This document shows, in pieces, positions 42,545 through 49,996 of a stretch of 64,000 bases of DNA. The translations under genes and the position numbers were made by a program. Every line of letters starts with the position of its first letter. Position 1 is the stretch's first letter. The DNA is from Limnochorda sp. LNt (GTDB taxonomy: Bacteria > Bacillota > Limnochordia > Limnochordales > Geochordaceae): contig NZ_CP141614.1 of the NCBI RefSeq assembly GCF_035593265.1, forward strand, positions 310,001-374,000, written 5' to 3'. Below the pieces are notes generated by a model that worked only from the letters and a program-made list of their open reading frames with translations, had not been told where the DNA came from and made no database searches.

Positions 42545-43938
42545 GATCCCCTCTCCTCGGTCCCCACCTGGCCCGGCTCGTGCGCGACGCTCCCGGGGCT
42601 CGACGCCCCGGCATGTCGGGCGATCTCGAGCCGGTCGAAGATGGCGCCGATGCGCTCAAGGAACGCGGACAGGTCGAAGGCGGCTTCGAGCCGCTCCCGG
42701 CCCGCCACCGCCACGAGCTCCGGGTCCGACAGGATCCGCTCGCGGAAGGTGGGGGGGGTGGCCAGCCGCCCCGCGGCGGAGGCGGCCTCGCGGGCTGCCA
42801 TGGCGTGGGCCTGCACCCGGGTATAGGCCTGCTCCCGGCTCATGCCCGCCTCCACCAGCGCCAGCAACACGCGCTCGGAGAAGACGAGACCGCCCGTCGC
42901 CTCGACGTTGGCCCGCATGCGCGCCGGGTAGACCCGCCAATGCTCCACGATGCGGCGAAAGAGGTCGACCATGTAGTCGGCCAGGGTGGTGGCGTCGGCC
43001 AGCCAGATGCGCTCGGTGGAGCTGTGGGAGATGTCCCGCTCGTGCCAGAGCGCCACGTTTTCGAAGGCCGTCGTGGCATATCCCCGCAGCACCCGTGCCA
43101 GCCCCACGATGCGCTCCGAGCGCATGGGGTTGCGCTTGTGCGGCATGGCGGACGAGCCTCGCTGGCCGGTGGGAAAGGGCTCCTCCAATTCGCCGACCTC
43201 GGTCTGCTGCATGAGCCGGATCTCGACGGCGAACTGCTCCAGGCTGGCGCCCAGGATGGCCAGGGCGGCGGCCGCCTCCGCGTGGCGGTCCCGTGCCACC
43301 ACCTGGCTCGAGACCGGCGCGGGCCGCAGCCCCAGGCGCTCGCAGACGTAGGCCTCCACGAAGGGGTCCACGTGGGCGAAGGTGCCGACGGCGCCCGAGA
43401 TCTTGCCGACGGCCAGCGCGCTGCGGGCCCGGTAGAGCCGCTCGAGGTCGCGGCCCATCTGATCCCACCACCGGGCCAGCTTCAATCCGAAAGTGATGGG
43501 CTCGGCGTGGACCCCGTGGGTGCGGCCCATCATCGGGGTGTCACGGTAGCGCCACGCCTCGCCCACCAACGCCTGCCGAAGGCCCTCGACGCCGCGGATG
43601 ACGTGATCCATGGCCTCGGCCGACAGGGAGGCCAGGGCCGTATCCATCACGTCGGAGGAGGTGAGGCCCAGGTGGAGGTAGCGGGCATCCTCGCCCACCG
43701 TCTCCGAGACCGCCTGCAAGAAGGCGATGAGCTCGTGGTCCGAGACCCGCTCCAGCTCCCGGATCCGCTCCACCGTGAAGCTGGCCCGCTCCCGCAGCCG
43801 CCGGGCCGCCTCCCGGGGGACGCGACCGAGCTCGGCCCATGCCTCGCAGGCCAAAAGCTCCACCTCGAGCCAGCGGCGGTACTGGTTCTCCTGTGACCAG
43901 AGGGCCGCCATGTGCGGCCGTGTGTAGCGACCGATCAA
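42541..43938 (-). CDS. purB: Adenylosuccinate lyase
   Basis: A 465-residue member of the fumarase/aspartase superfamily acting twice in purine synthesis (SAICAR to AICAR, adenylosuccinate to AMP). Motifs are HLGLTSSDVMDTALA, GRTHGVHAEPITFG, and the flexible signature loop GSSAMPHKRNPMRSE with the catalytic serine. The start is a TTG at 43938 whose last two bases form part of the purE stop (TTGA), an unusual coupled start. The next in-frame ATG lies nine codons further on (RPHMAAL) and would remove conserved N-terminal residues. Confidence 0.93.
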   Translation of the reverse strand: MIGRYTRPHMAALWSQENQYRRWLEVELLACEAWAELGRVPREAARRLRERASFTVERIRELERVSDHELIAFLQAVSETVGEDARYLHLGLTSSDVMDTALASLSAEAMDHVIRGVEGLRQALVGEAWRYRDTPMMGRTHGVHAEPITFGLKLARWWDQMGRDLERLYRARSALAVGKISGAVGTFAHVDPFVEAYVCERLGLRPAPVSSQVVARDRHAEAAAALAILGASLEQFAVEIRLMQQTEVGELEEPFPTGQRGSSAMPHKRNPMRSERIVGLARVLRGYATTAFENVALWHERDISHSSTERIWLADATTLADYMVDLFRRIVEHWRVYPARMRANVEATGGLVFSERVLLALVEAGMSREQAYTRVQAHAMAAREAASAAGRLATPPTFRERILSDPELVAVAGRERLEAAFDLSAFLERIGAIFDRLEIARHAGASSPGSVAHEPGQVGTEERGS

Positions 43939-44480
43939 CGGGGCTCGCCCCCTCGCGCCGCCTCCTCGCCGCCGGAGGCCAGCGACTCCAGGAGCCGGCG
44001 CTCCCGCAAGGCCACGCTCTCGGCCTGGCGGCGACGCAGATCCTGCAGGCGCCGGGCCAGCCCCGGATCCTGCAGGGCCAGGATCTGGGCCGCCAGGATG
44101 GCTGCGTTGCGGGCCCCGTTGACCGCCACCGTCGCCACGGGCACGCCTGGCGGCATCTGGGCGATGGAGAGCAGGGCGTCGAGCCCGCCCAGCGAGGCGG
44201 CTACCGGCACGCCGATGACCGGCAGCGTGGTCCAGGCCGCCACGACGCCCGGGAGGTGCGCGGCGCCGCCGGCTCCGGCGATGATGACCGAGAGTCCGCG
44301 GGCGCCCGCGCCCTGGGCCCACTGCTGGACGCGCTCGGGGGTGCGGTGCGCGGAGGCGACGGCGACTTCGACGGTGAGGCCGAGTTCGAGGAGCTGGTCA
44401 TAGGCAGCCTTCATCACGGGCCAGTCGGAGTCGCTGCCCATGATGAGGCCCACCATGGCCGCACGCTCAGGATGCGGCAT
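43935..44480 (-). CDS. purE: N5-CAIR mutase (AIR carboxylase catalytic subunit)
   Basis: A 181-residue PurE. GLIMGSDSDWPVMKAA, VASAHRTPERV, AGAGGAAHLPGVVAA and the ALLSIAQMPPGVPVATV stretch are diagnostic. It is the first gene of the operon, 67 bp after the riboswitch terminator. The ATG at 44480 has GGGGGGAAC about seven bases upstream. No purK follows, so either purK is elsewhere or this PurE carboxylates AIR directly (class II); the sequence I can read does not settle which. Confidence 0.93.
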   Translation of the reverse strand: MPHPERAAMVGLIMGSDSDWPVMKAAYDQLLELGLTVEVAVASAHRTPERVQQWAQGAGARGLSVIIAGAGGAAHLPGVVAAWTTLPVIGVPVAASLGGLDALLSIAQMPPGVPVATVAVNGARNAAILAAQILALQDPGLARRLQDLRRRQAESVALRERRLLESLASGGEEAARGGEPR

Positions 44481-44546
44481 GCTATCGTTCCCCCCGCCGG
44501 TAGCCGCCCGGGCGGTCGCGGAGGGCCCGTTGGGTCGGGGGCCTCC

Positions 44547-44607
44547 AAAAACGACCAGCCCAGGCGGGTCTTTCACCTTGGCGAGGTGAAACCTACCCAC
44601 CTGGGCT
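44547..44607 (-). terminator. Riboswitch-controlled intrinsic terminator before purE
   Basis: Read leftwards, the RNA forms a long hairpin. AGCCCAGG (44607-44600) pairs with CCTGGGCT (44564-44557). Inner pairs GGGT/ACCC and TTTCACC/GGTGAAA extend it. GGTCGTTTTT follows, ending at 44547. The 5' arm lies wholly within the 3' half of the aptamer, and its TTTCACC is also the 3' strand of aptamer helix P1, so aptamer and terminator are mutually exclusive. Confidence 0.85.
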
Positions 44608-44724
44608 TTTGTCCCACCGGTGTAACGCCCTCCCGGCGCCCGCATGCGGGCCACCGGCTGGACGCCCGCGCCGCTTGGACCAGACCAGGGAAGCCCTGCG
44701 GAACCCTAGGCGCGCTTTCCCTCG
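44582..44724 (-). ncRNA. ykkC-family riboswitch, probable PRPP class (ykkC subtype 2b)
   Basis: The leader of the purine operon carries conserved ykkC blocks in order: CCTAGGGTTCCGCAGGG, then CTTCCCTGGTCTGGTCC followed by AAGCGG, then TTACACCGGTGGGACAAAAG running into CCC. The ends pair as helix P1: CGAGGGAAA (44724-44716) with TTTCACCTCG (44591-44582), with one unpaired base. ykkC RNAs sense guanidine (subtype 1), ppGpp (2a), PRPP (2b) or nucleoside diphosphates (2c). Position before de novo purine genes is the hallmark of the PRPP class. Since P1 uses the terminator's 5' arm, ligand binding should prevent termination, an ON switch. Ligand identity is inferred from gene context. Confidence 0.85.
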
Positions 44725-44751
44725 CTCAGCAGCCTGAGCAATTCTGGTCCC

Positions 44752-44781
44752 ATGCTAATCCCGCGCCCGCGAAGCCGTCAA
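44752..44781 (-). promoter_or_regulatory. Promoter of the purine operon
   Basis: Read leftwards, TTGACG (44781-44776) and TAGCAT (44757-44752) are 18 bp apart. Initiation near 44746 would start the RNA about 20 bases before the aptamer, through a small hairpin GCTCAG-GCTG-CTGAGC (44739-44724). Confidence 0.6.
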
Positions 44782-44937
44782 GCGCGCCGGCGGTACGTCT
44801 GCCTCACCGGCCCTCACCCATGGAGTGGCTGGCGTCCTTGGACGGGATGAACCCTGTCTCCAGGTGGCGGCACAAACAGCAAGGCTCCCCGGAGGGTGGC
44901 CCTGTCCGTCGTCCCGAACTCGTGCTGTCTTGCGGTG

Positions 44938-45148
44938 TCAGCCGGGAGGCTCGGGCGGCGACGGGACCTCGCCGCCTGGCCCTGGCGCTTTCCCTGACCC
45001 GCTTGGCTCGATGCCGAGCCGCTCTCCGACAGCCCGCACGAGGCCTTCGGCTCGCCGTATGGCATCGGCAGCGTCATCTGGGCCGAAAGCCTCATGGGCC
45101 GTAGAGAACCAGCGGCGCGCCTCACGTAGGTTCTGATCGATGAGGTCG
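44938..45148 (-). pseudogene. Possible HEPN-like remnant after the nucleotidyltransferase gene
   Basis: Directly after, and out of frame with, the nucleotidyltransferase gene lies an open stretch reading DLIDQNLREARRWFSTAHEAF and then DAADAIRRAEGLVRAVGERLG, followed by a Pro/Gly-rich tail. It is helical, in good local codon usage, and placed where a HEPN partner would be. It has no start codon and is much shorter than a HEPN domain (about 130 residues). I read it as a decayed partner. It could also be a non-coding shadow. Confidence 0.3.
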
Positions 45149-45475
45149 CTCGTAGACGACTCTCCCCTCTTGCAGAGCGGTGTAGACGAAGTCGCGCCGC
45201 TCTCGGACGAGCCGCTCCAGCTCTTCCGGGGTATAGACGAGGGGCTGCACCGAGACGGGCACATCGACCAGGGCGAGGACGTCGTCAATCCGCTGCAGGA
45301 AGGGCCGGTCCGTCCGCTTGATCACGAGGAGGTCGATGTCACTGTCTTCATGCACATCGCCCCGTGCCACCGAGCCGAACACGATGATCTTCTCCGGATC
45401 GTAGCCGGATGCGACTTGCCGAACCGCCTCCGCCGCAGCTTGGTGCAGTCTGACCCTCCACCCCTGGTGCGTCAT
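45122..45475 (-). CDS. MNT-type nucleotidyltransferase domain protein
   Basis: A 117-residue minimal nucleotidyltransferase. The signature IIVFGSVARGDVHEDSDIDLLV holds the GSxARG motif and the two metal-binding aspartates (given in parts: FGSVARGD and DSDIDLLVI). A third acidic position is probably in VDVPVSVQPL. Such proteins commonly act as the antitoxin in MNT/HEPN pairs, where they adenylylate the HEPN RNase. Here the HEPN partner seems lost or decayed. The ATG at 45475 has GGGAGG ten bases upstream. It lies 56 bp after the M29 gene on the same strand. Confidence 0.8.
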   Translation of the reverse strand: MTHQGWRVRLHQAAAEAVRQVASGYDPEKIIVFGSVARGDVHEDSDIDLLVIKRTDRPFLQRIDDVLALVDVPVSVQPLVYTPEELERLVRERRDFVYTALQEGRVVYERPHRSEPT

Positions 45476-45531
45476 AGCTGCCGGCCTCCCACCTCAGCGT
45501 AAGGGCATGGGCGAAGCCGGTCAAGCGGGCC

Positions 45532-46638
45532 TCATTGCAGCACGAACCGGCCGGCCTGGTAGATGAGCCGACCGTCGGCCCAGATCTCGCCGCCGTCGCG
45601 CATGTCGCAGAGCATGTCCCAGTGGACGCCGGACTTGTTGCGGCTGCCGGTCTCGGGGTAGCCGGCCCCGATTGCCAGGTGGATGGTGCCGCCGATCTTC
45701 TCGTCGAAGAGCATGTTGCGCGTGAAGCGCTGGATCTGGAAGTTGGTGCCGATGCCCAACTCGCCCAGGTAGCGGGCGCCGTCGTCGGAGTCGAGCAGCG
45801 CATGGAGCAGGTCCTCGCCTCGCCGGGCCGAGGCCTCCACGACCCGGCCGTCCCGGAAGGTGAGCCGGATGTCCTCGATCTCCTTGCCGGCGTAGATGCC
45901 GGGGAAGCTGAAGCGGATGTGCCCGTTGGCCGAGTCCTCGACCGGCCCGGTGAACACCTCGCCGTCGGGGAAGTTGTAGTGGCCGTCGGCGCTGACCCAC
46001 TTGCGCCCCCCGACCCGCAACGTCAGATCGGTATCGGGCGCCACGATCCGCAAGACGTCCACCTGCTCCAGCGCGCGGCAGATGCGCTCCTGCTCGGCGG
46101 CGACCTGCTGCCATGCGGCCGCCGGGTCGGGCTCGTCGAGGCGGCAGGCCGAGAAGAGGAACTCCTCGTACTCGGCCAGCGACATCCCGGCCTCCTGGGC
46201 CAGGGCCTGCGTGGGGTATTCGGCGTAGACCCAGCGGATCTCGCCGAGCGCCGCCTTCTCCATGAAGCGCGTCTCGAGGTCGGCCAGGGCCCGGCTGCGC
46301 ATGGCCTGCTTGCGCGAGTCCACCCCGGCCAGCTCCTTGACGTTGTGGGGCGCGCCGATGTGGATGTGGACGGGGTAGCGCTCCACCGCCAGCTCTCGCA
46401 GGGGGGAGACGTAGGTGAGCTGCGCCTCGGACGCCTCCTTGTAGAAGATCTCCGCCAGCCCCGGCACGCCTGCGTTGACCTCGGGGTGGCCGCCGGCTCG
46501 TAGCGCCTCCCGGTAGATCTCCCGTACGAGGGGCGCTGCCAGGTCCGTGCAGTGGATCAGGACCGGCTCGCCTGGCTTGACGGCGACGCTGTAGCGCACC
46601 AGGACCTGCGCCATCCGAGTGATGCGAGGGTCTGCCAC
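45532..46638 (-). CDS. M29 family aminopeptidase
   Basis: A 368-residue metallo-aminopeptidase of the AmpS/AmpT (thermophilic aminopeptidase) family, slightly shorter than the usual 400-410. The metal ligands expected in M29 are present: Glu in FPDGEVFTGPVED, Glu in YLGELGIGTNFQI, and the cluster GTIHLAIGAGYPETGS followed by SGVHWDMLCDM. It removes N-terminal residues from peptides in the cytoplasm. The GTG at 46638 lies 12 bases after GGAGGGG, a rather wide spacing; an ATG eight codons later is the alternative. Confidence 0.88.
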   Translation of the reverse strand: MADPRITRMAQVLVRYSVAVKPGEPVLIHCTDLAAPLVREIYREALRAGGHPEVNAGVPGLAEIFYKEASEAQLTYVSPLRELAVERYPVHIHIGAPHNVKELAGVDSRKQAMRSRALADLETRFMEKAALGEIRWVYAEYPTQALAQEAGMSLAEYEEFLFSACRLDEPDPAAAWQQVAAEQERICRALEQVDVLRIVAPDTDLTLRVGGRKWVSADGHYNFPDGEVFTGPVEDSANGHIRFSFPGIYAGKEIEDIRLTFRDGRVVEASARRGEDLLHALLDSDDGARYLGELGIGTNFQIQRFTRNMLFDEKIGGTIHLAIGAGYPETGSRNKSGVHWDMLCDMRDGGEIWADGRLIYQAGRFVLQ

Positions 46639-46804
46639 GTTTCATCAGTTCCCCTCCGGGGGCGGCCTGTTGCCCGCTCCCCGATAGTTCCAGTCTAGCC
46701 GTCGGCTGCCAGGCTGTCATCGGCGCTACGGGGACGACCCTGCGCAAGGACGATGGCCGCCCTCGTCGAACGCTTGGCCACGCCTGCGCGACGGGGGGAC
46801 GGCG

Positions 46805-47617
46805 ATGAGAGACCACGTCCGTGCCGACCTGTTTCCGAGGTCCAGGGTTGTGGGTTGGCTGTGCGGGATCGCCGCGGTGGGGTTGGCATGGGCGCTCATC
46901 CTCACGGGAGGGGAGATGGCCATGGCCGCGCAGGGAGGCCTGGCGATCCGGTGGTGCGGTCAGGCGTGCTTCGTGCTGGAGGGGGAGGGCTTCCGGGTCG
47001 TCACGGATCCGGTGCCGCCCACCATGGGCTACCCCTCGTTGCAGGTCGAGGCCGAGCTGGTGACGGTGAGCCACGAGCACTTCGACCACAACCACGTGGC
47101 GTCGGTGGCGGGCCGGCCTGAGGTGCTGCGGGGCCTGACCGACGGCGGCGCCGGATGGGCCCGCATCGAACGGAAGATAGGGCCGGTCCGGGTCCGCACC
47201 GTGCCCTCCTACCACGACGACGTGCAGGGGGCCCAGCGGGGCCGCAACGCCATCTTCGTGCTGGAGTGGCAGGGCCTGCGCCTGGCCCACCTGGGGGACC
47301 TGGGTCACCGCCTCGACCGCGAGGCCGTGGAGGCCATCGGCCCCGTCGACGTGGTGATGGTGCCGGTCGGAGGCTTCTTCACCATCGATGCCGCCGTCGC
47401 CACGGAGGTGGTGGCCAGCCTGGGCCCCTCCATCGTCATCCCCATGCACTACCGCACCCCCGCCTTGGGGGAGCGGCTGCCCATCGCCACCGTCGACGCC
47501 TTCCTGGCAGGCAAGCCTGCCGTGCGGCGGCTCCCCAATCAGGTGACGGTCTCGGCCGACGCCCTGCCGGCCAGCCCGGAGATCTGGGTGCTGGAGCCGC
47601 CGGGGGTGGGTGGCTGA
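46805..47617 (+). CDS. Metallo-beta-lactamase-fold hydrolase with N-terminal membrane anchor
   Basis: A 270-residue protein. Residues about 15-42 form an uncleaved or cleaved signal segment (VVGWLCGIAAVGLAWALIL). The MBL domain resembles the UlaG-like/L-ascorbate lactonase-like group: it starts IRWCGQACFVLEGEGFRVVTDP, given as IRWCGQACFVLEG, then VSHEHFDHNHV (HxHxDH), HLGDLGHRL and PMHYRTPAL. The substrate is unknown; the family contains lactonases and phosphodiesterases. It probably acts outside the membrane. The last 79 bp overlap the convergent ATPase gene. Confidence 0.8.
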   Translation: MRDHVRADLFPRSRVVGWLCGIAAVGLAWALILTGGEMAMAAQGGLAIRWCGQACFVLEGEGFRVVTDPVPPTMGYPSLQVEAELVTVSHEHFDHNHVASVAGRPEVLRGLTDGGAGWARIERKIGPVRVRTVPSYHDDVQGAQRGRNAIFVLEWQGLRLAHLGDLGHRLDREAVEAIGPVDVVMVPVGGFFTIDAAVATEVVASLGPSIVIPMHYRTPALGERLPIATVDAFLAGKPAVRRLPNQVTVSADALPASPEIWVLEPPGVGG

Positions 47618-49584
47618 GGCGCTCGCCGGGCGCCTCCATGCGGCTCCTGCCAGCGCAGGAGCCGCATGCCGTTGAGGATGACCGCCAGGACGCTCAGTTC
47701 GTGCACCATCATCCCCGAGGCCAGGTGCACCGAGCCGACCATTACCCCGGCCACCAGGGCCACCACCACGGCCACCGCCAGAGCCAGGTTTTGCCGCACG
47801 TTGGCGACGATGGCCCGGGCCAGCCCGATGGCTACGGGCAGCCGGCCCAGGTCGTCGGTGACCAGGGCCAGATCCGCCGCCTCCATGGCTACCTCGGTGC
47901 CGCCGACGCCGATGGCGATGCTGACGTCGGCGGCGCTGAGGGCCGGCGCGTCGTTGATGCCGTCGCCGACCATGGCCGTCACCCAGCCGCGTCGCCGCAG
48001 GGCAGCCAGATGCTCCACCTTGGCCTCGGGCAGCAGCCCGGCCAGCGCCTCGTCGATGCCGACCTCCCTGGCCACGGCCTCGGCCGCCTCCGATGTGTCG
48101 CCGGTCAGGATGACCGTGTGCCGCACCCCTACCTGACGAAGCCGTGTCACCAGGCCGCGGGCGCTGGGGCGCAGGCGGTCGGCCAGGGCGATGAGGCCCG
48201 CCGCCTGGCCGTCGATGGCCACCATCGCCACCGACCGGCCCTTGGCCGCCTCGAAGGCCACCTCCCGCTCCACCGCCGGCGCGATGACGACGCCGTGCTG
48301 CTCCAGCATGGCCCGGCTGCCCACCAGGACCCGCCGGCCCTCCACCTCGGCCGCCAGGCCCCGCCCCGGAACGATGCGAACGCTTTCGGGCGGCACGTCG
48401 ACTGCACCCACGGGCAGCCCTCGCTGCTTCGCGTGCTCCACGATGGCTAGGGCCAGCGGGTGCGTGCTGGCCCGTTCGGCCGATGCTGCCACCTGCAGCA
48501 CTGTAGCAGGACTCCATCCCGGGGCTGCCCAGACTCGTACCACTTCCGGGCGGCCCTCGGTGAGGGTGCCCGTCTTGTCGAACGCGACGGCCTGTACCCG
48601 GGCCAGCTGCTCCAGGCGCTGGCCTCCCTTGAAGAGGATGCCTTGGCGGGCGGCCCGCCCGATGCCGGCCATGAGGGAGACTGGAGCGGCCAGCACCAGG
48701 GCTCCCGGGCAGGCCACGACCAGCAGGGTCAGAGCCAGATGGGTATCGCGGCTCAGCGCCCAGGTGGCTGCCGCCAGCGCCAGGATGGCAGGTGTGTAGT
48801 AGCGGGCGAAGCGCTCGACGGCGGTCTGGACAGGGGACCGAGCTGCCTCGGCCTCGCCCACCATCCTGGCGATGCGGGCGAAGGTGCTCTCCTGGCCAGT
48901 GCGGGTCGCCACGGCCTCCAGCATGCCCAGCGTCACCACGCTGCCCGCCAGCACCGGGTCGCCGGGGCCCTTGGCCTTCGGCAGGAGCTCGCCGGTGAGG
49001 GCGGCCTCGTCGACCTCGGCCTGGCCCCGGCTCACGATGCCGTCGGCGGCGATGCGTTCACCGGCCCGGATCACCATCCGATCGCCCTTCTTAACGGCAT
49101 CGGCCGGCACCACCACCTCCACCTCCTGGCCGGGACCGGCCGCCGCCCGGCGAATGCGGGCCGTCTGGGGGGCTGCAGCGGCCAGCGCCTGGATGGCGGC
49201 CCGAGCCTTCTCCAGGGTGCGGCCCTCGAGATAGCCGCCCAGGTCGAAGAGGAAGGTGACGGCCGCGGCCTCCCAGTGTTCGCCGATAGCCAGCGCGCCG
49301 GCGGCCGCGACCGTCACCAGGGTCTCGATGCCAGGAGCCCGCAGCCTCAGGCCGACCAGGGCCCGCCGGGCCACCGCCGAGCCCGAGATCAGGGCGGCCG
49401 CTGTCATGGCGGCCGTGTGGAGTGCCGCCGCGTCGGCGCCGTCGCCCGCCAGGCGCAGGCCCCACGCGACGACGATGAGAAGGGCGGACAGGCCGAGCCG
49501 GCGCAGCGCCGGATCCCTCCGCAGCGTCGGCCGGGCGCGTTGCGCCAGGGGCGCTGCCGTCGCCTCGCTCTGCGCCATGGTCAT
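47539..49584 (-). CDS. Heavy-metal-translocating P1B-type ATPase with CPG motif
   Basis: A 681-residue P-type ATPase without an N-terminal metal-binding domain. The actuator domain has ALTGELLP. The phosphorylation site is AFDKTGTLTEG, the P1B-specific motif ASTHPLALAIVEH, and the hinge MVGDGINDAPALSAADV. The transmembrane metal site reads VVACPGALVLAAPVSLMAG, so the second cysteine of the usual CPC is glycine. This makes the metal hard to predict; Zn, Cd, Pb or Cu are all conceivable. The ATG at 49584 overlaps the stop of the chaperone gene (ATGA). A second ATG two codons later has better ribosome-site spacing. The metal is presumably exported. Confidence 0.86.
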   Translation of the reverse strand: MTMAQSEATAAPLAQRARPTLRRDPALRRLGLSALLIVVAWGLRLAGDGADAAALHTAAMTAAALISGSAVARRALVGLRLRAPGIETLVTVAAAGALAIGEHWEAAAVTFLFDLGGYLEGRTLEKARAAIQALAAAAPQTARIRRAAAGPGQEVEVVVPADAVKKGDRMVIRAGERIAADGIVSRGQAEVDEAALTGELLPKAKGPGDPVLAGSVVTLGMLEAVATRTGQESTFARIARMVGEAEAARSPVQTAVERFARYYTPAILALAAATWALSRDTHLALTLLVVACPGALVLAAPVSLMAGIGRAARQGILFKGGQRLEQLARVQAVAFDKTGTLTEGRPEVVRVWAAPGWSPATVLQVAASAERASTHPLALAIVEHAKQRGLPVGAVDVPPESVRIVPGRGLAAEVEGRRVLVGSRAMLEQHGVVIAPAVEREVAFEAAKGRSVAMVAIDGQAAGLIALADRLRPSARGLVTRLRQVGVRHTVILTGDTSEAAEAVAREVGIDEALAGLLPEAKVEHLAALRRRGWVTAMVGDGINDAPALSAADVSIAIGVGGTEVAMEAADLALVTDDLGRLPVAIGLARAIVANVRQNLALAVAVVVALVAGVMVGSVHLASGMMVHELSVLAVILNGMRLLRWQEPHGGARRAPQPPTPGGSSTQISGLAGRASAETVT

Positions 49585-49811
49585 CCCACCTGTTCGCGCC
49601 GCAGGGTCCGAGCCGGGTAGCCCATCTGCGTCACCGCATGGGTGATGCTCTCCGATGCGGTCACGGCCGGGTCGTACTCGACCGTCAGCAGGCCGGCCGC
49701 AAAGGCTACCTTGGCCTCGTGCACCCCACGGATGGCCCGCACCGCCCGCTCGATGCGGCTGACGCAACTGGGGCAGTGCAATCCGGACAGCTCGAAGATC
49801 TCACGTACCAT
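49581..49811 (-). CDS. CopZ-like heavy-metal-associated (HMA) chaperone
   Basis: A 76-residue single HMA domain: FELSGLHCPSCVSRIERAV carries the CxxC metal site, and GVHEAKVAFAAGLLTVEYDP the usual ferredoxin-like fold. It probably delivers metal to, or regulates, the ATPase encoded next, which lacks its own HMA domain. GGGGGAG lies six bases before the ATG at 49811. Starting here leaves the palindrome at 49894-49911 upstream and free to act as operator. The stop overlaps the ATPase start (ATGA). Confidence 0.85.
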   Translation of the reverse strand: MVREIFELSGLHCPSCVSRIERAVRAIRGVHEAKVAFAAGLLTVEYDPAVTASESITHAVTQMGYPARTLRREQVG

Positions 49812-49893
49812 CGAGACTCCCCCGATCGCCGGTCGAATGGCTTCAGGCAGAGCCATCGCCAGGGCCATCATGGCCTGGCCGGGGTCGGCCGCT

Positions 49894-49911
49894 TTATGAC
49901 GCGCGTCATAA
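49894..49911. promoter_or_regulatory. Perfect 18-bp palindrome, likely operator
   Basis: TTATGACGCGCGTCATAA is a perfect inverted repeat in the 185-bp gap between the Crp/Fnr-type regulator gene and the chaperone gene. Half-site size and dyad spacing fit a Crp/Fnr-family dimer. It is the AT-richest spot in the gap and probably overlaps the promoter of the chaperone-ATPase operon. That the neighbouring regulator binds it is inference. Confidence 0.65.
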
Positions 49912-49996
49912 CGCTGGTTCACGCGATCCGAGGGGGCGGCGCGGGGCCGGAGCGGGCCGTGCTGGCCCGTGAAGGGCGGCGGGCAGGCCGGGCCTC

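Noticed and set aside
44557-44570. CCGCCTGGGC in the purine leader, resembling the 3' core of a ZTP (pfl) riboswitch
   Set aside because: The sequence is the 3' arm of the terminator and the rest of the ZTP consensus is absent, while all ykkC blocks and a closing P1 helix are present just upstream.
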